Of a stretch of 64,000 bases of DNA, positions 22,801-30,883 are shown in pieces; position 1 is the stretch's first letter, and each line of letters starts with the position of its first letter. Origin of the DNA: Pseudoalteromonas luteoviolacea H33-S (lineage in GTDB: Bacteria > Pseudomonadota > Gammaproteobacteria > Enterobacterales > Alteromonadaceae); assembly GCF_001625695.1 (NCBI RefSeq), contig NZ_AUXY01000069.1:52731-116730 (forward strand), read 5' to 3'. Below the pieces are notes generated by a model that had not been told where the DNA came from, searched no databases, and saw nothing but the letters and a program-made list of their open reading frames with translations. Made by a program: the position numbers and the translations under genes.

Positions 22801-22992
22801 CTACCCATTTTATACGGTGCCGGTGCTGGCTCTGAAGTGATGAGCCGAATTGCAGCGCCTTTGGTTGGTGGCATGACGAGTGCTGTGGTGTTAACTTTAA
22901 TCGTTTTGCCTGCTCTGTATTCCTTAATAAAGCGCAAAGAGGTGACGAGGTTAAATAAGGAGATTGAAATGGATGTGCCTAGCCGAGGCTAA
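19831..22992 (+). CDS. cusA: CusA/CzcA-family heavy-metal RND efflux transporter
   Basis: Inner-membrane proton-driven pump exporting Cu(I)/Ag(I) through CusB. The product is 1053 residues with twelve TM segments and two large periplasmic loops. HME-RND marks include the N-terminal TPVDAIPDLSDVQV, the TM4 motif GAMTDGAIVMIENMHKH near residue 400, and RIDMLATGIKTPVGIK as in E. coli CusA. GTG start at 19831 (the overlapping ATG is followed at once by a stop); TAGGAG ribosome-binding site. No outer-membrane CusC gene follows, so the pump must borrow a TolC-like channel encoded elsewhere. Confidence 0.93.
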   Translation: MIESIIKWSVSNRFLVLLLTIILTFGGLYSLKQTPVDAIPDLSDVQVIIKTSYPGQAPQVVQDQVTFPLSTAMLSVPGAKTVRGFSFFGDSYVYIIFEDDTDMYWARSRVLEYLNQAASDLPSSAKPQLGPDATGVGWIYIYALTDKTGRHDLSQLRSLQDWFLKYELQTVSGVSEVATVGGMVKQYQVEVDPDKLRAYGIPLSLIEIALQQGNQEMGASVIEMAEAEYMVTATGYINKLSDIAQIPLGVSENGVPLTIANVADVRLGPQMRRGIAELNGEGEVVGGIVVMRSGENAQATIEGVKEKLASLKGSLPEGVEVVPVYDRAQLIEAAVDNLWQKLAEELFVVAVICVVFLFHLRSSVVAVVSLPLGILASFIIMHLQGINANIMSLGGIAIAIGAMTDGAIVMIENMHKHMEKTPLTDENRWEIVTKAACEVGPALFFSLLIITVSFLPVFILEAQEGRMFEPLAYTKTYAMAASAGLAITLVPVLMGYFIRGKVISEKKNPLNRVLTVVYMPVLKQVMRFPKSTIILAVLITVAGFYPVNKIGSEFMPPLDEGDLMYMPTTYPGISIAKARELLQQTDKLIRTVPEVNNVFGKVGRAETATDPAPLTMIETFIQLKPKSQWREGVTTESLKAELNSLVKFPGLTNAWVMPIKTRIDMLATGIKTPVGIKVAGPDLGVIQEIGQQIEAILPALEGTASVYSERVAGGRYIKVDISRIQASRFGLNISDIQQVVASAIGGATVTQTIEGQERYPVNIRYPQYHRDSPESLAKLPMVTPSGAQITLGDVASIYIDTGPASIKSENARLNGWTYIDIEGVDIGSYVNNARAFLEQELDLPTGYSLSWAGQYEYMQRAQEKLSYVLPLTLAIIVILLYLNFRAMTEVLMIMVTLPMAMIGGIWLMYFEGFNFSVAVGVGFIALAGVAVEIGVIMLVYLNQALQSLKERASQTGASISLEEYQNALLHGAGLRVRPVMMTVTTIIVGLLPILYGAGAGSEVMSRIAAPLVGGMTSAVVLTLIVLPALYSLIKRKEVTRLNKEIEMDVPSRG

Positions 22993-22999
22993 TCTAAAC

Positions 23000-23034
23000 A
23001 AGAAGTAATGCTTAGCAAGCATTACTTCTTTTTA
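23000..23034. terminator. Bidirectional terminator between cusA and the small peptide gene
   Basis: Perfect 14-base stem AAGAAGTAATGCTT/AAGCATTACTTCTT with a 3-base loop and a T tail on the plus strand. The A-rich 5' flank is weaker as a T tail for the minus strand. Confidence 0.85.
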
Positions 23035-23075
23035 ATAATTTACAAACTATAGGTTAAGTTTATAAATGGTGTTGT

Positions 23076-23219
23076 TTAGTATTGCTGGAAACACGCATTT
23101 AGACCATTTGTAGGGCACAGTTCAGGTTCACCACCAGCGACCAAGTGTGTCTGCTTTGGTTGTAGTACTTTGCTGTTAGATAATTTTTTGAGTGAGTTCT
23201 TTTTGATAGTGAGTTTCAT
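23076..23219 (-). CDS. RiPP-like precursor peptide (47 residues), orphan
   Basis: A short gene with a good AAGGA ribosome-binding site 6 bases before its ATG. The peptide begins MKLTIKKNSLKKLSNSK, a basic amphipathic leader of a kind seen in small peptides annotated as class I lanthipeptide-like in marine gammaproteobacteria, then a VAGGE segment typical of a double-Gly leader-processing site. After it comes a short core with two Cys (residues 35 and 43) and one Thr (37). No modification enzyme, protease or transporter is adjacent. Assignment rests on leader style and the GG site; it is not backed by a search. Confidence 0.6.
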   Translation of the reverse strand: MKLTIKKNSLKKLSNSKVLQPKQTHLVAGGEPELCPTNGLNACFQQY

Positions 23220-23456
23220 GATTTTCCTTATTTATTATTTTTTCAACTAAATCATCACTAATCTAACAATACATGAAGGGGAAAGTAAATGGTCAATGAT
23301 GGATACTCATGAAATTCATTGTGGTTGATATAATTGAGTCATCAGAACCTACTGTTTAAATACCAATTTATTATCACCACTGCAATGATGGTTTAGCTTC
23401 AATATGCAGTGTATGATAGGGGACAGTTGAAATTTGTAGAGTGATAGGGTTGGGTA

Positions 23457-24308
23457 ATGAGCCAATATTTAGACTTATGTCAGCGCATTGTTGATGAGGG
23501 AAAATGGGTTGAGAACAAAAGAACAGGAAAAAGGTGCCTTACGATAATCAATGCTGATTTAACCTATCATGTCGATAAAAATGAATTTCCTCTTGATACA
23601 ACAAGAAAAAGTTTCTGGAAAGCTGCAATTGCTGAACTGCTTGGGTATTTGCGAGGATATGACAGTGCGGCCCAATTTAGAGAAATTGGCTGTAATACTT
23701 GGAATGCAAACGCAAATGAAAACCAAGACTGGTTAAATAATCCAAATCGTAAAGGTGAAGACGATATGGGGTTTGTTTATGGTGCAGTAGCCAGAAATTT
23801 CCCAAAACCAGATGGTGGCAGTGTTGATTTAATTAAGCAGGTGATTAATGACTTATCAAAGGGCATTGATAACCGAGGCGAAATTATCACTTTTTATCAC
23901 CCTGGATCGTTTCATTTGGGCTGCTTGCGCCCATGTATGTTCCAGCATCAATTTTCAATTCTTGATGGCGTATTGTATTTGAATAGCTACCAGCGAAGCC
24001 AAGATGTGCCTCTGGGCGGTAATTTTAACGCGATACAAGTCTTTACTTTATTAAAGCTAGTGGCACAGATCACAGGACTTGAAGCAGGCAAAGCGTTTCA
24101 TAAAATTGTTAATGCACATATCTATGAAGATCAACTAGAGTTGATGCGTGATGTGCAGTTAAAGCGTACGCCTTTTGAGTCACCTCAGCTTCATATCAAC
24201 CCTGAGATTAAAACGTTTGAAGATTTAGAAACTTGGGTGACTTTGGGTGATTTCGAAGTGACCAATTATCAACATCATGAAGCGATTCAATATCCATTCT
24301 CTGTTTAG
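23457..24308 (+). CDS. thyA: Thymidylate synthase (Vibrio/Alteromonadales type)
   Basis: Folate-dependent methylation of dUMP to dTMP. It is 283 residues, as in Vibrio ThyA, longer than the 264 of E. coli. Nucleophile Cys160 lies in [10 protein letters not shown], which in this subfamily replaces the common PPCH motif; [14 protein letters not shown] supplies the dUMP phosphate and Asn contacts, and HIYEDQ the C-terminal His/Tyr contacts. In relatives it follows lgt directly; here the copper cassette intervenes. Ends in the usual C-terminal hydrophobic tail (YPFSV). Confidence 0.95.
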   Translation: MSQYLDLCQRIVDEGKWVENKRTGKRCLTIINADLTYHVDKNEFPLDTTRKSFWKAAIAELLGYLRGYDSAAQFREIGCNTWNANANENQDWLNNPNRKGEDDMGFVYGAVARNFPKPDGGSVDLIKQVINDLSKGIDNRGEIITFYHPGSFHLGCLRPCMFQHQFSILDGVLYLNSYQRSQDVPLGGNFNAIQVFTLLKLVAQITGLEAGKAFHKIVNAHIYEDQLELMRDVQLKRTPFESPQLHINPEIKTFEDLETWVTLGDFEVTNYQHHEAIQYPFSV

Positions 24309-24325
24309 TTAATTATCGGTTTTGT

Positions 24326-24358
24326 GAGGTGGTGCTGCAGCCACCTCGTTTAGCTTTT
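24326..24358 (+). terminator. Likely terminator of thyA
   Basis: GAGGTGG/CCACCTC stem around an 8-base CTGCAG-containing loop, followed by a T-rich but broken tail. Confidence 0.65.
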
Positions 24359-24533
24359 AAGATAAATAACCGATATTTTTACTCGCTTATTTACTTTACA
24401 TTTGCCTGCTTTTTGAGCTAAAACTCATCTTTTTATCCGTTTTATTGGACAAATCAGTCTTTTTTAGTCAGTCTAATGCATTAGCTTTTTAGTGTGTTAC
24501 GTTTGTAGCTGTCGTTTAGGTGGAATGAGTTGT

Positions 24534-25172
24534 ATGCCTCTCAAGTTCGTAGTACTAACTTGTGCTTCAATCTTTATCATGTTGCATTTAACTGGGTGCT
24601 CGCGTTTGGAATTATCGCTGGACGAAAAGGTTGCCCAGCAAGAAGCGATATATGCGCAAAAGGCGATGCTAGCTTCATATGAAAAGAATAAAGCCAGTAT
24701 TGAGAGGTTGGCTAATTTAGAAGAGGACTTAACGCAATTGCTTGATTTGCTCTCTGCACAAACTGAAGTGCGTGACGTTCACAGCTCATTACAGCCTGCT
24801 CAAACGGTTGTAAAACACTCAAATGATTTTAATAAGAAGACGAATGCGTCTAGCGCTATCGCCGCCGATGCAGTTATGCACTCAAGTGTGATTAATGAGC
24901 TGAGTATGGAAATACCAGACGTTGTATTGGGTATTCATTTGAGGCAGGAGAATGCGACGTCTCAAATACAAGTTATACGAGATCGAATTGATATAATTCG
25001 GCAAAGCTACCCTCTTGTATTTAATCGTATTACCGCGAGTATTTCTGAGCCTGATCCAAACAGAAACTTATTTTATGTAACTGCTAATGGCTTTACTTCC
25101 TTAGAAGAGGCAAAGGTCTTTTGTAAAGTAATGTTCAGTGTTACAAGGCGTTGCTCTGAGTTGAAAAATTAG
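24534..25172 (+). CDS. Lipoprotein with SPOR-like C terminus, start of the pilus-like locus
   Basis: 212 residues from the ATG at 24534 (MPLKFVV), chosen because the signal peptide and lipobox (LHLTGC) follow naturally; two upstream in-frame ATGs would lengthen the signal peptide. After the lipidated Cys comes a long charged helical stretch (coiled-coil-like, about 25-80). The last 35 residues (LFYVTANGFTSLEEAKVFCK...) look like a SPOR-type repeat. The next genes are chaperone-usher-type, whose large protein also ends in a SPOR-like segment. Function unknown; perhaps an assembly or anchoring partner. Confidence 0.7.
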   Translation: MPLKFVVLTCASIFIMLHLTGCSRLELSLDEKVAQQEAIYAQKAMLASYEKNKASIERLANLEEDLTQLLDLLSAQTEVRDVHSSLQPAQTVVKHSNDFNKKTNASSAIAADAVMHSSVINELSMEIPDVVLGIHLRQENATSQIQVIRDRIDIIRQSYPLVFNRITASISEPDPNRNLFYVTANGFTSLEEAKVFCKVMFSVTRRCSELKN

Positions 25173-25318
25173 ATATAACGTACCTTTATTGGGTGCGATT
25201 TCAAGCGTCAAACAACATTGTTTTTGTATTTTTTTAGAGTAATAACTCTTTTAATGCGTTGGCAATAAATATAAAGCGCCACTGCTTGTTTTTGGTAGGG
25301 CCTTTAAAGGATAAGAGT

Positions 25319-25915
25319 ATGAAAAAGAGTTTAAATCAACTGGGCATATTTGCCATTATTGTTGGATTGCCACTTTATTCTGTGGCCGCTCAAAAAGCGA
25401 CTTTTGATGCAAAGGTTACGGTAAAAAATGCATTTGAGTTGGTTAAAAATCAAGATTTAGATTTTGGTACAATTCGAGCTGTAGCTGATATTACAGGTAC
25501 AGATACTGCGACTTTAACTATTCCTGCTGATGCGACTCAGTCACCTGTTGTTGCTTCTACTAATATCAGTAATGCTGAAATTGCAATTTTGTCTGCTGGT
25601 AGCCCTGCACAATTTAAAATATCAGGTGTCGTGCCGTTTGCGAGTCTATCTATCACAGATCCTGTTGAGACGGATGTCTCTTTGTCTGTCGGAAGTGGCA
25701 CCGGTGCAGCAGGCTTTACTCTCGGTTCATTTACTTATTATATAGAAACAGGGGCGTCGAGCTCTACACCTGTCGTTGGTAAGCAAATTCAAGTAGATGC
25801 AAATGGTGAGGCTGTTTTTAATGTCGGTGCAACTTTATCTACAACGACAGGCAACGCTGCTAATTATTTAGACGGCGCTTATGTTGGTACTTTTACGCTG
25901 GAATTGAGCTACTAG
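25319..25915 (+). CDS. DUF4402-like putative fimbrial subunit (major)
   Basis: 198 residues from the ATG at 25319, which has an AAAGGA site and a clean signal peptide (ending SVAAQ). An upstream in-frame start would put 20 extra residues ahead of the signal. The mature protein is beta-rich, low in charge, Thr/Ser/Ala rich, with the VKNAFELVKNQDLDFGTI block typical of DUF4402 secreted subunits. First of four tightly packed genes (subunit, subunit, chaperone, usher-like). Composition and place suggest the main structural subunit of a surface fibre. Confidence 0.75.
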   Translation: MKKSLNQLGIFAIIVGLPLYSVAAQKATFDAKVTVKNAFELVKNQDLDFGTIRAVADITGTDTATLTIPADATQSPVVASTNISNAEIAILSAGSPAQFKISGVVPFASLSITDPVETDVSLSVGSGTGAAGFTLGSFTYYIETGASSSTPVVGKQIQVDANGEAVFNVGATLSTTTGNAANYLDGAYVGTFTLELSY

Positions 25916-25922
25916 TGTTTTG

Positions 25923-26417
25923 ATGCTGAACACTCACTTGAAGAGAGCGTGCCAAATACGATATTTAGGGACATTATTATATTGCTCACTCATGATTGTG
26001 AGTAATATGGTTAGTGCGCGTATCGAAGTTATTACGCCTTTGGATTTTGGGACTATTCTTATTTCTGATCATAGTGACACCAGCCGTGTTCAAATTGGTG
26101 TCAATGGGCGAAATATGACAAGTGGTTCAGTACACTTGGTATCTGGTGGCCAAGCTGCTGAGTTAGTAATTTCTTCTTTACCAGCGCTGCACAACATCTC
26201 TGTGTCAACCAGCATAATAACGCCACACCTTTCTCACAGTAACCTAGCTGTACAAGGGATAAATTTAGTTAAATTGGAGCATGTAGATCGCGTTTTTAGT
26301 GACGCGCAAGGTAATGCACTATTAAAAGTAGGGGGGACATTAGAAGTAAATGCTCAACCTACTCAATACCCTGACGGTACATACCGAGTATGGGTTAATA
26401 TTGAAGTAAATTACTAA
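25923..26417 (+). CDS. DUF4402-like putative minor fimbrial subunit
   Basis: 164 residues from ATG 25923; the frame has a TTG just upstream. An N-terminal hydrophobic signal segment ends near SNMVSAR, then VITPLDFGTILIS mirrors the LDFGTI block of the preceding subunit, so the two are paralogous. Ends in YRVWVNIEVNY, a beta-strand terminal pattern seen in donor-strand pilins. Seven bases separate it from the first subunit. Confidence 0.7.
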   Translation: MLNTHLKRACQIRYLGTLLYCSLMIVSNMVSARIEVITPLDFGTILISDHSDTSRVQIGVNGRNMTSGSVHLVSGGQAAELVISSLPALHNISVSTSIITPHLSHSNLAVQGINLVKLEHVDRVFSDAQGNALLKVGGTLEVNAQPTQYPDGTYRVWVNIEVNY

Positions 26418-26426
26418 GTAAGTTTT

Positions 26427-27236
26427 ATGAAAAAGTATTTTTTAATGATAGGTTCTTTGGCCATCTTGCTTTTTTGCCAGATTGCTCAGGCTTCTTTAAT
26501 GATATCGCCTACACGAGTTGTATTTGATGATCGCCAACGTACTGCAAAAGTATTCTTAATCAACAACAGTAACGAAGCAAAAACGTATCGTTTAGGATGG
26601 AAAGAAAAGCAAGCTTTGCCTGCTGGTGGATACCGAGATCTTCTTCCCGAACAAGTGGGGCCATGGAAACTCAGCCATTTAATGAGAGTGACACCAAGGC
26701 AAGTTCACCTCGAGGCTGGAGAGCGCCAAGTAGTAAAGTTAGCCTTGCGCCGCAAACAAGGTATGAGTAGCGGTGAATATCGCTCTCACTTGTTATTTCA
26801 AGCTCTGCCGACAGAAAAGCAAAGTCAGTCTGAGGTTATAGGGGTAAGCTTGAATATGATTTTAAGCTATAGTATCCCTGTGGTTTATCGCAAAGGTACA
26901 TTGCCGCCTGAAGTAGAAATAACTTCAGCCAAGCGCGCGACAGATGTGACTGGCAAGCCAGTAATTTTGATTGGCATGTATAGACAAGGCAATGCTAGTT
27001 CATTAGGTAAACTGCAAGCAGATTGGAAGCCTGAAGGTACTAAGCAGTGGCATAACATAGCAACTGCTAACAATTATGCCATTTACCCAGAAGTAAAGAA
27101 TGCGCATGTTGAGCTTAATATTATTACAGGAAAAGTTTTTACTGGTAATGGGCAGCTTAGGGTAACTTATACTGGGCAGGCTGAATTTCACGATCATGCT
27201 TTTTCGCAGCGTACATTTGATATCACCGCTCAGTAA
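26427..27236 (+). CDS. Periplasmic pilus chaperone (PapD-like)
   Basis: 269 residues with a signal peptide ending QIAQA. The N-terminal immunoglobulin-like domain shows the chaperone pattern: SPTRVVFDDRQRTAKVFLINNS, then MRVTPRQVHLEAGERQVVKLALRR (G1 strand region), as in chaperones of DUF4402/Csu-like fimbriae. A second beta domain follows from about 150. Would fold fibre subunits in the periplasm and hand them to the usher-like protein encoded 4 bases downstream. Confidence 0.8.
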   Translation: MKKYFLMIGSLAILLFCQIAQASLMISPTRVVFDDRQRTAKVFLINNSNEAKTYRLGWKEKQALPAGGYRDLLPEQVGPWKLSHLMRVTPRQVHLEAGERQVVKLALRRKQGMSSGEYRSHLLFQALPTEKQSQSEVIGVSLNMILSYSIPVVYRKGTLPPEVEITSAKRATDVTGKPVILIGMYRQGNASSLGKLQADWKPEGTKQWHNIATANNYAIYPEVKNAHVELNIITGKVFTGNGQLRVTYTGQAEFHDHAFSQRTFDITAQ

Positions 27237-27240
27237 TTAA

Positions 27241-30153
27241 GTGTTTGTTAGAGGTTATATTACTGCTCTATTAGGGCTCTGTTTTGTCGCTCCTACTATC
27301 TGCTTCGCTAACCTAGTTGGCGATCGAGCGAAAACGGAGCTTGTTAGCAGCTATGGTGATGGTCGCATCCAAAGTGGGGAAGAACTCTTCTTCTCGTTGT
27401 ATATTAAAGACCATTATATTTCTGAAGTATTTGCAGTGAAGAGTGAGCAAGGTGTCTTACTTGAATTGCAAAGCTTGTTTTCCGCTTTAGACTTTGCAAT
27501 TGCGATAGATGATAGTGGGCAGAGATATACGGGATGGTACATTAATGAAGCGCAGCGTTTCGAGCTAGATATAACACAGCGTAAGGTTTCTGTATCTGAG
27601 AAAGTAGCCAATCTTACTTTACGTGATTTTTCTGAACGTCATGATGAGCTTTATGTTGAAGCGGTCTTACTTGCTGATTGGTTTGGATTAAAACTCAATA
27701 TAGATTATCAAGATCTGAAAATTCTGATTCACAGTGAGCAACCGCTACCAGTTGAAATGCGTATTGCGAGACAAAACCGTCATTTTGTTACTGATTCATC
27801 CCCCCAAACGCCTGTTTTACCTTGGAAAGAAACACCTTATCAAGCATGGAGTCCACCTTTGGTTGATATTCAATCCTCTTTGGTTACAACTAACAACAAA
27901 GAAAACTATGCATCGATTTCTTTACTGGGAAGTCAAGATGTTGCGTTTTGGAATGCAAATTATTTCCTCAGTGGTCGTTCAGGAGAACTTCTTGGTGAAA
28001 GTCGTTTAAATTTGACTCGCGAAGAGGAAGAGGGGGTTTATGTAGGTTCGATTAAAGCAACACAGCTGGAGGTAGGCGATGTATTAGAAACTCGTATAGG
28101 TGGGAACTATCGAGCCTTATATTCGCGAGGAGTCAGGGTGAGTGATCGACCGCTTTATAAGCAGATAGATACACAAACGGTTAGGATCAGTGGTGCGATA
28201 CAAGTCGGTTGGGATGTGGAGCTGTATCATAATGGTATCATGATTGACCAAAGACTGAGTGTACAATCAGGGTTGTATATTTTTGAGCCTATTGAGCTTT
28301 ACTTTGGAAGTAATGAATTTGAATTGGTGATGTATGGGCCACAAGGTCAAGTACAGCAAGATAGTCGGTCTTATTATGTGGCAGGAGGACATCTTTCAAA
28401 AGGTGAAGGCTACTTTGATTCATCAATTGTTGAATCCGGCAAAACAGTATTAGATGAATCTACCAGTATCTCGGGTGTATCAGGATGGAATATACTGAGT
28501 CGATACGATTATGGAGTTAGTGATGATATATCGATATATTCAGGTATACGTTTAGGGTTGGAAGGACAAGATAATGTTTATCAGCTCAGTGCAGGTTTAG
28601 GGTTTGATATATGGAATAAAGGCATATTAAACTTTGATTTTAATCGCGATGAGCAAGGAGCACAGCAGCTATTACTACAAGGTAGGACACAGCTTAATCA
28701 GCATGCCTTGAGTGCTGTTGTGACAGACAGTAAAACCGGTGAGGATGCTAACGGCTTGTACCAACAGCATATTCAAGAGCTTGTCTTGCGCGCAACGGGA
28801 AACATATATAACCATAATCATTTTCGGCTAAATTATCAAAATTCAATGAATTGGCGAAGAGATTCTGAAGATACAGACTTTTTGGCTTCGAATGTATTAT
28901 CTATGGCAACTCAGCTTGGTACTTTGAGTCATCAACTAGATTATATTCAGTCTGGAGGGCAACAGGGCCATGATATAAATGGAGTTGCTCGATGGCAAGG
29001 TCGGTTCTATGGTACTTATAGCCGTATAGGGCTTGGATATCAGGTGCATCCTATGAGTAGGCTTACTGATTACCAAATACAGTTGAGCAGGGTGATTGAT
29101 GAACAGTTTGATATGGAATTTAGCTACACGAAATCCCTTATAAATGATGGCTATGAAGTTGGTGCGAACCTTAATTGGCATAATGATAAATTTAGGTTAA
29201 CTGGGCAATTTAGCTACTTCCAAAATGATGACTTTCAAATTGGTTTAACGAGTCAATTTAGTTTGGGTTATGAAGGCTACAGTGATGAGTTTTTTATTAC
29301 TGATAGGCGTCTTGCGAGTTCAGGAACTGTATTGATAAAGGTATTTTTAGATCAAAATAATAATGCGATATTCGACGGTAATGACATTGTTTTAAAAGGC
29401 GTAAAAATTAAATCCGTACAAGGCTTTGCGCAAGCTTTTACAGATGATAATGGCGCTGCTTTATTGGGGAATATGCCATTAAATCGTCAGACAGATATTG
29501 TCCTTGATGAAGATTCACTTCCTGATCCTTTTTACATCGCAGCCCATGATGGCCGCTCGATTACGCCTCGAAAAGGTTTTATCGCTTATTTAGAGTACCC
29601 GGTTGTTCATGCTGGTGAATTGGAAGGTATCGCTTTCCAAAAAGAATTAGGCGGTCATGAAACACCGCTAGCGTATGCTGAAATTGAGCTTGTAGATAAA
29701 AACCAGAGGGTTATAGCAACTGTGAAATCTGCATATGATGGATATTATGTATTTAGTGATATACGTCCGGGCAATTATCAAGCAAGGGTAAAACAACACT
29801 CAGAAAATAATTTTATTCAACCCGAAAAGGTCGAAGTAGTCCTCTCTAGCCAAGGAGATGTATTACTTGAAGTCGATTTAGTCGTAGAGGCAGTTGAGCC
29901 CTTAAATGGATATGTTGCTGTGGGGGGAGAGTTTAGTTCGTTAAAGGTATTGAGAGCATATGTTTCCATTTTAACACGAAAGTCTCCTCAATTGTTTTCA
30001 ACTGAGCCGTTTTTTGTAAAGGATAAAAAGCGAAAAAAGTATTTACTTGGCTATGATTATTCAGAAGATGCCCAAGCAGCGGCAAGTACTTGCCTTAAAT
30101 TTACCGGCAGCGGAATAAAGTGTTATACCGCGCCAATGCCAAAACCTCATTAA
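27241..30153 (+). CDS. Large usher-like outer-membrane protein with a SPOR-like tail
   Basis: 970 residues; GTG start at 27241, signal peptide ending CFANL. The N-terminal region (residues 30-190) resembles the usher targeting domain; a long beta-barrel-like middle (about 390-690) is rich in alternating aromatic strands. It is followed by a repeat with Ca-like DQNNNAIFDGND (near 703) and a carboxypeptidase-regulatory/Cna-B-like domain (about 815-885, AYDGYYVFSDIRPGNYQ). The last 80 residues (VAVGGEFSSL... to YTAPMP) look SPOR-like. Placement after subunits and chaperone supports an usher role. The exact family is uncertain. Confidence 0.7.
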   Translation: MFVRGYITALLGLCFVAPTICFANLVGDRAKTELVSSYGDGRIQSGEELFFSLYIKDHYISEVFAVKSEQGVLLELQSLFSALDFAIAIDDSGQRYTGWYINEAQRFELDITQRKVSVSEKVANLTLRDFSERHDELYVEAVLLADWFGLKLNIDYQDLKILIHSEQPLPVEMRIARQNRHFVTDSSPQTPVLPWKETPYQAWSPPLVDIQSSLVTTNNKENYASISLLGSQDVAFWNANYFLSGRSGELLGESRLNLTREEEEGVYVGSIKATQLEVGDVLETRIGGNYRALYSRGVRVSDRPLYKQIDTQTVRISGAIQVGWDVELYHNGIMIDQRLSVQSGLYIFEPIELYFGSNEFELVMYGPQGQVQQDSRSYYVAGGHLSKGEGYFDSSIVESGKTVLDESTSISGVSGWNILSRYDYGVSDDISIYSGIRLGLEGQDNVYQLSAGLGFDIWNKGILNFDFNRDEQGAQQLLLQGRTQLNQHALSAVVTDSKTGEDANGLYQQHIQELVLRATGNIYNHNHFRLNYQNSMNWRRDSEDTDFLASNVLSMATQLGTLSHQLDYIQSGGQQGHDINGVARWQGRFYGTYSRIGLGYQVHPMSRLTDYQIQLSRVIDEQFDMEFSYTKSLINDGYEVGANLNWHNDKFRLTGQFSYFQNDDFQIGLTSQFSLGYEGYSDEFFITDRRLASSGTVLIKVFLDQNNNAIFDGNDIVLKGVKIKSVQGFAQAFTDDNGAALLGNMPLNRQTDIVLDEDSLPDPFYIAAHDGRSITPRKGFIAYLEYPVVHAGELEGIAFQKELGGHETPLAYAEIELVDKNQRVIATVKSAYDGYYVFSDIRPGNYQARVKQHSENNFIQPEKVEVVLSSQGDVLLEVDLVVEAVEPLNGYVAVGGEFSSLKVLRAYVSILTRKSPQLFSTEPFFVKDKKRKKYLLGYDYSEDAQAAASTCLKFTGSGIKCYTAPMPKPH

Positions 30154-30232
30154 GCATCGCAACTTTAGAAAAGCTGTTTTAAATACAGTTTACTGCAATA
30201 CACAGTATATATCTTAGCTTTTTATTGTTGTC

Positions 30233-30248
30233 TGGTTCGATTTTTGCA
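30233..30248 (+). promoter_or_regulatory. Sigma-54 promoter of the flgO-like operon
   Basis: TGGTTCGATTTTTGCA has GG-N10-GC exactly, with the TTGCA -12 element and partial TGGCACG -24 match. It lies about 35 bases before the first flgO-like ATG. Sigma-54 control with a flagellar activator (FlrC type) fits the gene content. Confidence 0.65.
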
Positions 30249-30281
30249 TATTGAAAAAGACTAATTCAGAGGTATGAAAAT

Positions 30282-30872
30282 ATGCGATTTCTAATCTTGG
30301 TGTTTATGTTCTTGTTAGCTGGCTGCAGTTCGAGCGCTTGGCTACAACCAGAATCAGAAAAGGTTGAAAAACAAGCCCCCCCAGCGCGCAGTGTCCACAG
30401 CTATGTGGGAGAGATGGCTACGCAGCTTAGTCAGTATAGTCGACCTCTAAAGCCAGGTGCTTCAGTCGCAGTCACAAGCTTTTTTAAAGATAATGAATTA
30501 GGCGCCGATACCTTAAGTAATCAAGGCGCGGGTCTAAGCAATCAGGTGCAAGAAAGTTTTATCACCTATCTGACACAAATGGGGTTGCAGGTGGTTGAAT
30601 TTCGGATGCAAAAGTCGATTAATTTATCAGAAGAAGCTGACAGTATTTTGAGTCGCGATATTGATAAACTTAAAGAGCGACATAAGTTTGACCTCATCCT
30701 CACAGGCAGCGTAAGTGAAAGCATTAATTCCTTTACGATACATGCAAGATTAATAGATATGGTCAGTAGCAAAACCGTATCTGCAGCTTCTATAAACCTA
30801 CCCAAAGAAACCCTTTGGGGAGAAGAGCAAGTGCAAATGCGTGATGGCTTGCTGCACCGCAGCCAATATTAA
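30282..30872 (+). CDS. flgO: FlgO-family outer-membrane lipoprotein (copy 1)
   Basis: 196 residues with a lipobox (FLLAGCS) and the FlgO domain: VAVTSFF, NQVQESFITYLTQMGLQVVEF, SRDIDKLKERHKFDLILTGSV. In Vibrio, FlgO with FlgP and FlgT supports the outer-membrane H-ring around the flagellar motor. First of three adjacent paralogues behind a sigma-54 promoter. I assign the gene symbol to the first copy only as the best guess; which of the three is the true orthologue is not certain. Confidence 0.75.
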   Translation: MRFLILVFMFLLAGCSSSAWLQPESEKVEKQAPPARSVHSYVGEMATQLSQYSRPLKPGASVAVTSFFKDNELGADTLSNQGAGLSNQVQESFITYLTQMGLQVVEFRMQKSINLSEEADSILSRDIDKLKERHKFDLILTGSVSESINSFTIHARLIDMVSSKTVSAASINLPKETLWGEEQVQMRDGLLHRSQY

Positions 30873-30883
30873 CGGAGAAAGAT

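Noticed and set aside
23457..24308. thyA as a damaged gene because the PPCH motif is missing
   Set aside because: The GCLRPCM form and 283-residue length are normal for Vibrio-type ThyA; the catalytic Cys160 is present.
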